Shown: piece by piece, positions 35,363-43,822 of the stretch | How positions within the stretch are numbered: position 1 is the first letter of the stretch | Layout of the letters: every line of letters starts with the position of its first letter | NCBI RefSeq assembly: GCF_009711225.1 | Contig: NZ_WMIE01000001.1 | Location: 558,001-622,000, forward strand | DNA from: Paracoccus aestuariivivens | Lineage (GTDB): Bacteria; Pseudomonadota; Alphaproteobacteria; Rhodobacterales; Rhodobacteraceae | Reading direction: 5' to 3' | DNA: 64,000 bases | The notes under the pieces: model-generated | The model's database searches: none | The model's input: only the letters and a program-made list of their open reading frames with translations | Told to the model about the DNA's origin: nothing | Translations under genes and position numbers: made by a program

Positions 35363-35683
35363 ATGGCTTGGTTCTATTTGCTCGCTGCGGGACTGCTGGA
35401 AGTCGTCTGGGCCTACGCGATGAAAAAATCCGAAGGCTTCACACTGCTCACCCCCTCAATCGTCACACTTGTCGCGATGATCGCCAGCTTCGCCTTGCTG
35501 TCGATTGCGATGCGGACCCTTCCGCTCGGGACCGCCTACACAGTGTGGACCGGTATCGGCGCGGTCGGTGCGTTCATTCTGGGCATTACGTTTCTTGGTG
35601 AAGCCATCACGCCGATGCGCATCGTCGCAGCCCTGCTGATCGTCAGCGGCATCGTGGCCATGAAGCTCAGCAGCGCGCATTGA
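35363..35683 (+). CDS. gdx: SMR-family guanidinium exporter (Gdx/SugE type)
   Basis: The protein has 106 residues and four transmembrane helices. [20 protein letters not shown] carries the essential Glu near residue 13. Further hallmarks are [19 protein letters not shown] and [10 protein letters not shown]. These match Gdx/SugE and not EmrE. It exports guanidinium in exchange for protons. AGGAGA lies 7 bases before the ATG at 35363; longer in-frame readings lack a signal and start inside the CDF promoter region. The guanidine-II riboswitch directly upstream strongly supports the substrate. Confidence 0.94.
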   Translation: MAWFYLLAAGLLEVVWAYAMKKSEGFTLLTPSIVTLVAMIASFALLSIAMRTLPLGTAYTVWTGIGAVGAFILGITFLGEAITPMRIVAALLIVSGIVAMKLSSAH

Positions 35684-35693
35684 CGCTGTAACG

Positions 35694-35723
35694 GCATACA
35701 CCCTGTGTACGGACGGTGTACGC
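35694..35723. repeat. Imperfect inverted repeat with two GTGTAC copies after gdx
   Basis: GCATACACC (35694-35702) and GGTGTACGC (35715-35723) form a 9-bp inverted repeat with one mismatch. GTGTAC also recurs at 35705-35710 and 35716-35721, 11 bases apart. It lies in the 3' region between two convergent genes. Role unknown. Confidence 0.4.
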
Positions 35724-35759
35724 ATGTCACAGATCAATATTTCGCAAATTCAAAGCGTT

Positions 35760-35785
35760 ACGCAGGGGCGTTGCACCCTCTGCGT
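35760..35785. terminator. Hairpin between convergent gdx and SRPBCC genes
   Basis: ACGCAG (35760-35765) pairs with CTGCGT (35780-35785), and the stem can extend inward with GGG/CCC across a one-base bulge. No T-tract follows on either strand. It could be a weak bidirectional terminator or mRNA 3' stabiliser. Confidence 0.35.
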
Positions 35786-35803
35786 CCGCAGGCGTTGCGC
35801 GGC

Positions 35804-36268
35804 CTACAACTTCCGCGCCAACACCTCCAGTTGGTCCGCGGCGATCCCCCAACCGACGTGAAAACCCATCGCTTCATGTTCGGCCTTCACCTCGGGCGTC
35901 CAATGCATCGCGCGGGCCTCGTAATGGGTCTGCCCGTCCCCCGCATCCGCCAGCGTCACGCTGGCCGCCATGAATGGCCGCCCCGCCGGACGCCAACCGG
36001 GTTCGAACGCATCGGTAAAGATCAGCCGCTCACCGGGGACAACCTCCAGCATGACACCCAGATTCTCGACCCGCTCGCCATCCGGCCCGTTCATCACGGT
36101 CATCACCTCGCCGCCGGGCCATAATTCCATGCGGGAATCCGAGACATACCAAGGCTTTGGACAAAACCACTGGCGCAGCAACTCGGGCTCGGTCCAGCAG
36201 CGCCAGATGGCTGCGCGAGGCGCGTCCAGAATTCGTTTCAGGATCAGATCATTGGTCGCATCAGACAT
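35804..36268 (-). CDS. SRPBCC (AHSA1-like) domain protein
   Basis: The protein has 154 residues. LILKRILDAPRAAIWRCWTE at the N-terminus, KPWYVSDSRMELWPGGEV in the middle and a C-terminal helix LEVLARKL indicate an Activator of Hsp90 ATPase homologue 1-like lipid/ligand-binding fold. Bacterial members are of unknown function. It starts 46 bases downstream of urtE on the same strand and could be cotranscribed with the urea transporter, though no functional link is known. Confidence 0.85.
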   Translation of the reverse strand: MSDATNDLILKRILDAPRAAIWRCWTEPELLRQWFCPKPWYVSDSRMELWPGGEVMTVMNGPDGERVENLGVMLEVVPGERLIFTDAFEPGWRPAGRPFMAASVTLADAGDGQTHYEARAMHWTPEVKAEHEAMGFHVGWGIAADQLEVLARKL

Positions 36269-36314
36269 GGAACCTCTCCGGTATGATCCGGCAAGGATAC
36301 CATGAAAGACGGGA

Positions 36315-37025
36315 TCAGGCAGCCGCGCCCAGTCCCGCCAAACGCGCTTTCAATGCCTCGCGCGGGACTTCGGCCCGCGTGCCGGAAATGACCGGACGCC
36401 CGCGTTCGAGCATCAGGAAACGGTCGCCAAGATCATGGGCGAAGTCGAAGAACTGCTCGACCAGAACGATCGCCATATCGCCACGATCCCGCAAGCCTTT
36501 GATCACACGCCCGATCTGTTGGATGATATTGGGCTGGATGCCCTCGGTCGGCTCGTCCAGAAGCAGCACCTTGGGCTTCATGATCAGCGCGCGGGCAATG
36601 GAAAGCTGCTGTTGCTGCCCGCCCGAAAGATCACCGCCACGACGATGGCTCATCTCGGCCAGGACGGGGAAATGCTCGAAGATTTCATCCGGAATCTTGC
36701 GTTCGCCGCGCGGCAAGATCGCCAGACCGGTCTCGAGATTCTCGCGCACGGTCAGCAGCGGAAAGATCATCCGCCCCTGCGGAACATAGCCCACCCCCTT
36801 CAACGCCATGGTCTGGGCATTGACCCGACCCAGATCCTCACCGTTCAGGCGCAATGTCCCGCCCGAGCGGGGATGACTGCCAGACAGCACCTTCAGCAGG
36901 CTGGTCTTGCCGACCCCGTTATTTCCCATGACGCAAGTGACCTGCCCCGGTTCGGCGATCAGATCGACGCCGTAAAGGATCTGGCTGCCGCCGTAGCTTA
37001 GCGTAATATCACGTGCTTCCAGCAT
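36315..37025 (-). CDS. urtE: Urea ABC transporter ATP-binding protein UrtE
   Basis: The protein has 236 residues. Walker A is GNNGVGKTSLLKVLSG, the signature is DLSGGQQQQLSIAR and Walker B is LLLDEPTEGIQPN; the last and GYVPQGRMIFPLLTV suit UrtE (LivF-like). It drives urea uptake with UrtD. It begins one base after the urtD stop. It is the last gene of urtABCDE. No urease genes follow in this window. Confidence 0.96.
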   Translation of the reverse strand: MLEARDITLSYGGSQILYGVDLIAEPGQVTCVMGNNGVGKTSLLKVLSGSHPRSGGTLRLNGEDLGRVNAQTMALKGVGYVPQGRMIFPLLTVRENLETGLAILPRGERKIPDEIFEHFPVLAEMSHRRGGDLSGGQQQQLSIARALIMKPKVLLLDEPTEGIQPNIIQQIGRVIKGLRDRGDMAIVLVEQFFDFAHDLGDRFLMLERGRPVISGTRAEVPREALKARLAGLGAAA

Positions 37026-37026
37026 C

Positions 37027-37770
37027 TTAACCCCGACCCAGATAGACTTCGATGACCTGCGGATTGGCGGTGACGTGATCCAGACTGCCCTCGGCCAGAA
37101 CCGATCCCTCGTGCAGGACCGTCACCTTGCAATCCAGCCGGCGCACGAAATCCATGTCATGTTCGACCACGACCACCGCATGTTTTTCGGCCAAGTTGCG
37201 CAGCAAAGTGGTCGTCTGCTCGCGCTCGGCCAGCGTCATGCCCGCTGCTGGCTCGTCCACCAGCAGCAAGCGCGGCTCTTGTGCCAGAAGCATCCCGATC
37301 TCCAGCCACTGCTTCTGTCCATGGCTGAGTTCACCCGATTTCCGGCCCAGTTGATCACCCAAGCCGACCTCGGTCGCCAATTCGCCCACACGCGTCACAC
37401 TATCCTGCGTCGGCTTCCAGCGCAGGACACTGAACGGGCTTCGGGACGCGCTCAGCGCCATGGTCAGGTTCTCGGCCACGGTCTGGTCCTCGAACACGGT
37501 CGGGCGCTGGAATTTACGCCCGATGCCCGCCCTCGCGATCTGGGATTCGTTCATCCTGAGCAGGCTTTTCGAGTTCTCGCCCCACAGAACCTGCCCCTCG
37601 TTCGGGCGGGTTTTTCCGGTCACGATGTCCATGAAAGTGGTTTTTCCCGCACCATTCGGGCCGATAATGGCACGGAGCTCGCGGTCGGCAATCTCGAAGG
37701 ACAGGTTATTGATCGCGCGGAATCCGTCGAAACTGACCGAGATCCCCCGCACTTCCAGCAGCGCCGTCAT
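37027..37770 (-). CDS. urtD: Urea ABC transporter ATP-binding protein UrtD
   Basis: The protein has 247 residues. Walker A is GPNGAGKTTFMDIVTG, the signature is LSHGQKQWLEIGML and Walker B is LLLVDEPAAGM. The frame is open much further upstream through the urtC 3' end, but MTALLEVRGISVSFDGF matches the family start. AGGAGG precedes this ATG, which overlaps the urtC stop as ATGA. Partner of UrtE. Confidence 0.96.
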   Translation of the reverse strand: MTALLEVRGISVSFDGFRAINNLSFEIADRELRAIIGPNGAGKTTFMDIVTGKTRPNEGQVLWGENSKSLLRMNESQIARAGIGRKFQRPTVFEDQTVAENLTMALSASRSPFSVLRWKPTQDSVTRVGELATEVGLGDQLGRKSGELSHGQKQWLEIGMLLAQEPRLLLVDEPAAGMTLAEREQTTTLLRNLAEKHAVVVVEHDMDFVRRLDCKVTVLHEGSVLAEGSLDHVTANPQVIEVYLGRG

Positions 37771-38999
37771 TCCACCGCCTCCTTCTCGCGAAGCGATCCC
37801 ATGTCGGGCCCCATCGGCTGCCCCTGTCGCTTGGGGGGACGTAATCCCTCGAACAGATCGACCAGCCCCGCGATGCCCTTGGGCGCAAGCAAGGTCACCA
37901 GAACGAAGCTGAGGCCCAGCAGCACCTGCCACCAATCGACCCATTTGATGGTGTAGAAACCAAGGTTCACATCGGGCGCGCGGCCACCGGTGAACCAGCT
38001 CGACAACATCGAGACAAAGATCGCCCCGATCGCCGCGCCGTATAGCCTGCCCCGTCCGCCAATCGCGACCCACACCGCCAGATAGATCGAGGCGATAGGG
38101 GCCAGTTCAGCGGGGTTGATGATCCCTGCCTGCGGGTAATACAGCGCGCCTGCAATGGCGGTGACGACGGCGGCAAGGACAAAGACCACCAGCTTGTACC
38201 CCTCGACCGAATAGCCAAGGAAGCGCACACGGGCCTCGTCGTCGCGTATAGCGCGGGTCACGCTGCCGAACTTGCCCGACGCGACCCATGCGATCAGAAG
38301 ATACCCCAACCCAAGAGTGACAGCGGAAGCCCAAAGGAACCAGATCGACAGCTTCTCCTGCGAGACGGCGTCCAGACCGGGGATATTCTGCAAGCCTGAC
38401 AAGCCGTTATTGCCGCGAAGTCCCGAGTCGTTCTGGAACAGGTACAGCGCCAGTGCCAGCGTCATCGCCTGTGTCAGGATCGAAAGATAAACCCCGTTCA
38501 CGCGCGACCGGAACGCCAGCCAGCCAAAGACCAGCGCCAGCAGGCCGGGGACCAGCACAACCAGCGCCAACTGCCCCCAAAGCGAGCCGGAAAACGCCCA
38601 GATCATCGGGAATTTATCCGATCCGACGACACCGAATATCTGGGTCGCGACCGCCGCGGAAATCTCGGCATCGGTGGGCGGTATCGGCAGGTTCGCCAAT
38701 GACCCCGCGACGATCCCCTCGGTGCGGGCGACCATCAGCCACATGCCGATCATATAACCGCCAAGCGCGAAGAACGCCATTTGCCCAAGGCTCAGGATGC
38801 CCGCATAGCCCCAGACAAGGTCCATCGCGACGGCAGCGAGCGCCAGACATAGCGTCTTGCCCAAGGTCTTGACCATGCTGGTCGAGATCGCGCCAGTGCC
38901 ATAGCCCGCCGACAGGACCGTGACCGCAACGGTAAACACCGCCAGCACGCCCAGAAAGACAAGGATCGAGGGATGCCGCAGAACAAGTGGTTTGCGCAT
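37767..38999 (-). CDS. urtC: Urea ABC transporter permease UrtC
   Basis: The protein has 410 residues with about nine to ten membrane helices (for example VWGYAGILSLGQMAFFALGG). It has the LivM-like features FRSRVNGVYLSILTQAMTLA and GSVTRAIRDDEARVRFLGYS, the coupling helix for the ATPases. With UrtB it forms the inner-membrane urea channel. It starts one base after the urtB stop and overlaps urtD by 4 bases. Confidence 0.95.
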   Translation of the reverse strand: MRKPLVLRHPSILVFLGVLAVFTVAVTVLSAGYGTGAISTSMVKTLGKTLCLALAAVAMDLVWGYAGILSLGQMAFFALGGYMIGMWLMVARTEGIVAGSLANLPIPPTDAEISAAVATQIFGVVGSDKFPMIWAFSGSLWGQLALVVLVPGLLALVFGWLAFRSRVNGVYLSILTQAMTLALALYLFQNDSGLRGNNGLSGLQNIPGLDAVSQEKLSIWFLWASAVTLGLGYLLIAWVASGKFGSVTRAIRDDEARVRFLGYSVEGYKLVVFVLAAVVTAIAGALYYPQAGIINPAELAPIASIYLAVWVAIGGRGRLYGAAIGAIFVSMLSSWFTGGRAPDVNLGFYTIKWVDWWQVLLGLSFVLVTLLAPKGIAGLVDLFEGLRPPKRQGQPMGPDMGSLREKEAVE

Positions 39000-39000
39000 G

Positions 39001-40944
39001 TCAGGCCCCCACGGCGCGGCCCTTGGCGGCGATGATGCCGCGCGGCCGGAACTGGATGAAGATGATGATGAACAGGATCATATAGGTCTGCGCGGCCAGC
39101 GTATTGGCCGGATTGAACCACTCGATCCCCTTTTGCAGGAAGCCGATCAGCGCCGCCCCCGCCAGCGTGCCCCAGATATTGCCGACACCGCCGACAACGA
39201 CCGTCATGAAGCTTTGCACGATGTAATCGCTGCCCAGTTCCGACGTCACCTTGGCGAAAAGCCCGATCGCCACGCCCGCAATCCCCGCGATCCCCGAGCC
39301 AAGACCAAAGGTCAGCATATTGATGCGGTCGGGGCTGATCCCCATGCTGGCCGCCATGGCCGGGTTCTGGGTCACGGCGCGGACCTCGAGCCCCAGCCGG
39401 GTGCGGTTCATGATGAACAGGTAAAGCCCCAGAAACACCAGCGCGAGGACGAAGATCGCGATGCGGATATAGCTGATCGAGACGACATCGTTGAACGTCA
39501 GCGCCCCGTCGAGCCACGCCGGAGAGGTCAGCGGCCTCGCCTGCGTGCCGAAGATGTTCTTCGCCAATTGCTGCAAAGCGATGGACACGCCGAAGGTCGC
39601 AAGCAGTGTCTCCAGCGGGCGCTTGTAAAGGTGGCGGATCACCAGCCGCTCCAGCGCGACGCCCGCCGCGAAAGTCACGACAAAGGCCAAAGGCAGCGCG
39701 ACGATCAGCGAGACAGTCCGGTCGGCGATGAATTGCTGGACGACATAACCGGTATAGGCGCCCATCATGATGAACTCGCCATGCGCCATGTTGATGACGC
39801 CCATCACGCCAAAGGTGACGGCAAGCCCGATGGCGGCAAGAAAATAGATCGAGGCCAAGGACAACGCATCCAAGGACAGGTCGGCTGCCTGCATCAAACC
39901 GATGCGCGTCTCGGTGCTGCGCAATGCGGCACGGGCAGCGGTCGTGACATCGGGGTTCGGCTCGGCATAGACATCAAGAAACTTGTAACGGGCAAGTGCG
40001 GCCTCGACCTCGTCATCGCTGGCGGCGGGCTGAACAGTGCCTTGGGCTTCAAGCGCGGTATAGGCGCGGTCGCGGGCATCCTGATCGGCAAGCTGGGCCA
40101 GCGGCACCCCTCCGACCGAGCCTTGCACGATATGCTGCGCCAGCGTGGCCCGCATCGCCTGAGGCGTCAGCCGCGCGGGGGCAAGCCCCTCAGCGACCAG
40201 CATCGCGTAAGCATCCTCGCGCGAGAGATCGCCGCCAAGGGAAAGTTCTTTCGCGATATTGGTGCCAGACGGAATTTCTTCGAAAGCGACACGCCGCATG
40301 GCAAGGATCGGATTCAGGCTGGCGCGGAAATCCAGACCGGAATCGCCGCCAAAGCCTTCGATCGCGGCAATCCTTGCGGCGGGATCGGAATCGTATTGAA
40401 TGGTCAGCATCCGCTCGAGCCGCTGCTTGCGTGCGGCCAGTGCGGGATCAGGATCGTCCATCGCCTCGCGCAGCAGGGCAAGCTGGCTGGCATCGGCGCG
40501 GCGCGACATCGAATCCAGCGCCTCGATCCGGCGCTTCGGATCGGGATCGGACAGCGCGTTTCCGGCCATCGCCGCCGAGATCACCCCCCGCACACCCGAA
40601 TTCGGACGCAGCATCGTCACATCCGCTTCGGCAGCAGAACCAAGATCCGCGCCGGTCGCGGCGTCGGTCAGTTTCAACCCGTCACCTTCGGGCGCGGCAA
40701 TCACCAACAGGCCATCGCTTTTGCGCAGACCCAGCAGACGTTCGTTCCAGGCTTGCAGCAAAGCCGCGCCTTGGGCACCGGTTGCCGCGATCTCGTCGAC
40801 GACAGGACCGATAGATTGCCGCGAGGGCTTTTCGATCTGATCGCGATATTGCGAGACGACCGCGGCAAGGTCAGCAGTTTGCGCCCGAGCATGGATCGGC
40901 AGAACCAGCGCGACGAAGGCCAGGACAAGTAGAAAAAGACGCAT
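39001..40944 (-). CDS. urtB: Urea ABC transporter permease UrtB (long form)
   Basis: The protein has 647 residues. A signal peptide (LFLLVLAFVALVLPIHARAQ) is followed by a periplasmic helical repeat region of about 320 residues. The C-terminal 300 residues form a LivH-like permease (AIGLAVTFGVMGVINMAHGE, GLEVRAVTQNPAMAASMGIS). The long extracytoplasmic extension is usual for proteobacterial UrtB and absent from LivH. The ATG at 40944 is preferred over 40980 because the signal peptide starts there and GAGGA precedes it. urtA ends 57 bases upstream. Confidence 0.95.
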   Translation of the reverse strand: MRLFLLVLAFVALVLPIHARAQTADLAAVVSQYRDQIEKPSRQSIGPVVDEIAATGAQGAALLQAWNERLLGLRKSDGLLVIAAPEGDGLKLTDAATGADLGSAAEADVTMLRPNSGVRGVISAAMAGNALSDPDPKRRIEALDSMSRRADASQLALLREAMDDPDPALAARKQRLERMLTIQYDSDPAARIAAIEGFGGDSGLDFRASLNPILAMRRVAFEEIPSGTNIAKELSLGGDLSREDAYAMLVAEGLAPARLTPQAMRATLAQHIVQGSVGGVPLAQLADQDARDRAYTALEAQGTVQPAASDDEVEAALARYKFLDVYAEPNPDVTTAARAALRSTETRIGLMQAADLSLDALSLASIYFLAAIGLAVTFGVMGVINMAHGEFIMMGAYTGYVVQQFIADRTVSLIVALPLAFVVTFAAGVALERLVIRHLYKRPLETLLATFGVSIALQQLAKNIFGTQARPLTSPAWLDGALTFNDVVSISYIRIAIFVLALVFLGLYLFIMNRTRLGLEVRAVTQNPAMAASMGISPDRINMLTFGLGSGIAGIAGVAIGLFAKVTSELGSDYIVQSFMTVVVGGVGNIWGTLAGAALIGFLQKGIEWFNPANTLAAQTYMILFIIIFIQFRPRGIIAAKGRAVGA

Positions 40945-40966
40945 GGGTTCCTCGAAGGCCGGAGGT

Positions 40967-40987
40967 GGGCGGCGCATCACGCCGCCC
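40967..40987 (-). terminator. Intercistronic hairpin between urtA and urtB
   Basis: GGGCGGCG (40967-40974) and CGCCGCCC (40980-40987) form a perfect 8-bp stem with a 5-base loop just after the urtA stop. No T-run follows on the minus strand, so it is more likely an mRNA stabiliser or attenuator. Such hairpins often raise the level of the binding-protein mRNA over the permease mRNAs. Confidence 0.6.
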
Positions 40988-41001
40988 AGAGCAGCACCAG
41001 A

Positions 41002-42285
41002 TCAGTAGTTCGAGCCGAGCTGCACGCAGCTGTTGGTCTCGGTATTCCACATGCCGCATTTCTTGCCGGTCCAGTCCGAATCCAACTTGGCGCTGTCCGG
41101 CAGGAAGTCGGTCCAGGCATCGCCCGCGACTTCGTCGGTCTGGCTGACGATGTCGAACTGGCCATCGGCGCGGATCTCGCCGATCAGAACCGGCTTGGTC
41201 AGGTGGTGGTTCGGCAGGACGGTGGCCGTGCCACCGGTCAGGTTCGGAACCTCGACGCCGACGATGGCATCCAGAACCGGATCGGTATCGGTGGTGCCCG
41301 CTTTTTCGACCGCCTTCACCCAGGCGTTGAAGCCGATCATCGTGGCTTCCATCGGGTCATTGGTCACACGCTTGTCGTTCTTGGTGAACTTGTGCCATTC
41401 GTCGATGAAGGCCTTGTTTTCGGGCGTGTCGGCGGATTCGAAATAGTTCCAGGCCGCCAGATGGCCGACAAGGTTGGTCGTATCCAGGCCCGCCAGCTCT
41501 TCCTCGCCGACCGAGAAGGCCATGACCGGAATATCGTCTGCCGAGACGCCTGCCGCAGCGAGTTCCTTGTAGAAACCGATATTCGCATCGCCGTTGATGG
41601 TCGAGACGACGCCGACCTTCTTGCCGTCCGCACCCAGCGCGACGACATCCGCAACGATCTTGGACCAGTCCGAATGGCCGAAGGGGGTGTAGTTGACGAA
41701 GATGTCACCCTCGGCCACGCCTTTGCCTTTCAGATAGGCATCAAGGATGTTGTTCGTGGTGCGGGGATAGACGTAATCGGTGCCCAGCAGCGCCCATTTT
41801 TCGACGCCCAGTTCCTCGGCCATGTAATCAACGGCAGGAATGGCCTGCTGGTTCGGCGCGGCGCCGGTGTAGATCACGTTCTTCGAGGATTCTTCGCCCT
41901 CGTATTGAACGGGATAGAACAGCAGACCGTTCAGTTCCTCGATGACCGGCAGAACCGATTTGCGGCTGACGCTGGTCCAGCAGCCAAAGATCGCATCGAC
42001 GCCATTGACCGAGATCAGTTCGCGGGCTTTCTCGGCAAATAGCGGCCAATCCGAGGCCGGGTCCACGACAACCGCCTCGATTTTCTTGCCAAGCAGCCCG
42101 CCTTTGGCGTTTTGCTGCTCGACCATCATCAGCACGGTATCTTTCAGCGTCGTCTCCGAGATCGCCATCGTTCCCGACAGCGAATGCAGCACGCCGATCT
42201 TGATCGTATCGTCTTGCGCCCAACCGGTGCCAGCCAGGCCAACCGTCATAAGGGCGGCGGCCAAGGCGCTGCTATAGTACTTCAT
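41002..42285 (-). CDS. urtA: Urea ABC transporter substrate-binding protein UrtA
   Basis: The protein has 427 residues with a signal peptide (SALAAALMTVGLAGTGWA, cleavage before QDD). IKIGVLHSLSGTMAISETTL, FYPVQYEGEESSKNVIYTG and NHHLTKPVLIGEI are typical of UrtA. It binds urea or short amides in the periplasm. The frame is open 25 codons upstream of the ATG at 42285, which is chosen because it starts the signal peptide and a purine-rich AGGGAAAAACAGGG precedes it. First gene of urtABCDE. Confidence 0.97.
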   Translation of the reverse strand: MKYYSSALAAALMTVGLAGTGWAQDDTIKIGVLHSLSGTMAISETTLKDTVLMMVEQQNAKGGLLGKKIEAVVVDPASDWPLFAEKARELISVNGVDAIFGCWTSVSRKSVLPVIEELNGLLFYPVQYEGEESSKNVIYTGAAPNQQAIPAVDYMAEELGVEKWALLGTDYVYPRTTNNILDAYLKGKGVAEGDIFVNYTPFGHSDWSKIVADVVALGADGKKVGVVSTINGDANIGFYKELAAAGVSADDIPVMAFSVGEEELAGLDTTNLVGHLAAWNYFESADTPENKAFIDEWHKFTKNDKRVTNDPMEATMIGFNAWVKAVEKAGTTDTDPVLDAIVGVEVPNLTGGTATVLPNHHLTKPVLIGEIRADGQFDIVSQTDEVAGDAWTDFLPDSAKLDSDWTGKKCGMWNTETNSCVQLGSNY

Positions 42286-42404
42286 CCCTGTTTTTCCCTC
42301 TCGTTGATTACGCCGCGTCACGGCTGGGACGATGAGGGCAGCGAGTCCGGTTTTTGCCAAGTTCTAGGGCAGTCCGAAAATCACAGGTTCTGAATTGACG
42401 AGTT

Positions 42405-42432
42405 AACTGAGTAATTTGTAGGCAGCTCAGTT
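42405..42432. promoter_or_regulatory. Inverted repeat upstream of urtA
   Basis: AACTGAG (42405-42411) and CTCAGTT (42426-42432) are perfect inverted repeats 14 bases apart, about 120-147 bases upstream of the urtA start. A dimeric regulator may bind here. No NtrC site and no sigma-54 element with correct spacing was found. Confidence 0.4.
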
Positions 42433-42459
42433 GATCCTATGGCAATTTGAAAATGAAGT

Positions 42460-42477
42460 GGGCGGCCAGAGCCGCCC
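42460..42477 (-). terminator. Terminator-like hairpin after the lytic transglycosylase gene
   Basis: GGGCGGC (42460-42466), CAGA loop and GCCGCCC (42471-42477). On the minus strand ACTTCATTTTCA follows, a weak U-tract. It separates the transglycosylase from the urt promoter. Confidence 0.55.
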
Positions 42478-42498
42478 GATGCATCGTTTCATCCGAAA

Positions 42499-43746
42499 TC
42501 AGCCACGCAGCATGCCCAGCAAATTGCTGTCGGCATAGCCATCCGGCACCAACCCGCGTGAGCGTTGATAGGCCTTGACCGCCTCGACCGATTTCGAACC
42601 GAGTTTGCCGTCCACACCGCCGGTATCGAAGCCGCGCGCCATCAGAAGGCGCTGGATTTCTGCCTTTTCGCTGTTCGACAACGTGCGGTCGCCACGCGGC
42701 CAGCTGCCCCGGATGCCCGAACGACCGGCAATTGCATCGCCCAGATAGGACACCGCCAATGCATAGCTGTCCGAAGCGTTATACTTCAGGATCGCACGGA
42801 AATTCTCGGTGATGACAAAAGCCGGTCCCCGCGCACCTGCCGGTGCAAGGATCGCGCCCGAAGGCACCGCGCCGCCCGAGGCAGTCCGCACGCCCATCGA
42901 CACCCATTGGCTACCCGATTTCGTGATCGACTTGCTGACCTGATTATAGTCGAAGCCTTGCGGCAACACGACCTCGGCCCCCCAGGGCTGCCCCGGACGC
43001 CAACCGTTCTCGCGCAGATACGAGGCTGTCGAGGCCAGCGAATCCGTCGGATCGTCGGACCAGATATCGCGGCGGCCATCACCGTTGAAATCGACTGCAT
43101 GGCTCAGGAACGACGATGGCATGAACTGGGTGTGGCCCATCGCCCCTGCCCAGCTTCCGACCATATGCGAGGAATCCACGTCGCCGGCTTGGATGATGCG
43201 CAGGGCGGCGACCAGTTCGCCCGCGAAGAACTCGCCCCGACGGCCATCATATGCCAAGGTCGCAAGAGCGGGCACGGTCTGGGTATTCCCACGGTTCGCG
43301 CCGAAATTCGATTCCATGCCCCAGACCGCAAGAACGATCTCGCGCGGGACGCCGTAACGGGCCTCGATCGCGCTGAGGGTGCTGGAGTAGCGGGCCGACA
43401 TCTGCCGTCCGGTCGAGATACGGCTGCCGCCGACCGCACCGTCAAGATACTCCCAGATCGGTTTGCTGAACTCGCTTTGTTTGCCGTCCAGCGTCACGAT
43501 GCTGGGTTGGAAATGTGCGCTGGACATCGCGCTGTCAAAGACCTGAGGAGAGACACCTGCCGCCAAAGCACGCGGGCGGAAGCTTTGCACCCAGTTCTGG
43601 AAACCCGCTTCCGAACCCTGACCCTGAGCCGTGGGCAATCCGCTGAAGTTGCCGCCCGCGCCGGGCGCCCGGTTCGACACACCGCAACTTCCCATCACGC
43701 AGACCAGCAGGGCTGCGGTCGCAACTCGGAAATACCGTCCTGTCAT
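42499..43746 (-). CDS. Lytic murein transglycosylase, MltB-type, with peptidoglycan-binding domain
   Basis: The protein has 415 residues. The N-terminus VATAALLVCVMGSCG suggests a lipoprotein signal (lipobox ending MGSC), though the fit is imperfect. The MltB-type SLT domain at about 50-330 contains the catalytic Glu in AVWGMESNFGANRG, then MGHTQFMPSSF and DFNGDGRRDIW. The final 65 residues are a peptidoglycan-binding domain (LLMARGFDTGGVDGKLGSKS). It cleaves glycan strands to anhydromuropeptides in the periplasm. Confidence 0.93.
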   Translation of the reverse strand: MTGRYFRVATAALLVCVMGSCGVSNRAPGAGGNFSGLPTAQGQGSEAGFQNWVQSFRPRALAAGVSPQVFDSAMSSAHFQPSIVTLDGKQSEFSKPIWEYLDGAVGGSRISTGRQMSARYSSTLSAIEARYGVPREIVLAVWGMESNFGANRGNTQTVPALATLAYDGRRGEFFAGELVAALRIIQAGDVDSSHMVGSWAGAMGHTQFMPSSFLSHAVDFNGDGRRDIWSDDPTDSLASTASYLRENGWRPGQPWGAEVVLPQGFDYNQVSKSITKSGSQWVSMGVRTASGGAVPSGAILAPAGARGPAFVITENFRAILKYNASDSYALAVSYLGDAIAGRSGIRGSWPRGDRTLSNSEKAEIQRLLMARGFDTGGVDGKLGSKSVEAVKAYQRSRGLVPDGYADSNLLGMLRG

Positions 43747-43759
43747 TTGCCTGTCCGTT

Positions 43760-43802
43760 CCGTGCTCTTGTTCTGGTTGGAAACCAGTCTAGCCGAGCAC
43801 GG
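43760..43802. repeat. Compound inverted repeat upstream of the transglycosylase gene
   Basis: CCGTGCTC (43760-43767) pairs with GAGCACGG (43795-43802); inside it CTGGTT (43773-43778) pairs with AACCAG (43782-43787). It forms a two-part stem in the mRNA between the hypothetical gene at 43.8-44.2 kb and the transglycosylase. There is no T-tract. Confidence 0.5.
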
Positions 43803-43822
43803 CACGGCTGAATAGGCCCGCT

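Noticed and set aside
38920..40932. A 670-codon plus-strand open frame antisense to urtB and part of urtC
   Set aside because: It has low-complexity Arg/Gln/Asp/His-rich composition, no domain, and lies wholly opposite clearly real genes. Long antisense frames are expected at this GC content.
42286..42420. Sigma-54 promoter for urtA
   Set aside because: A TTGGCA occurs, but no GC element lies at the required spacing.
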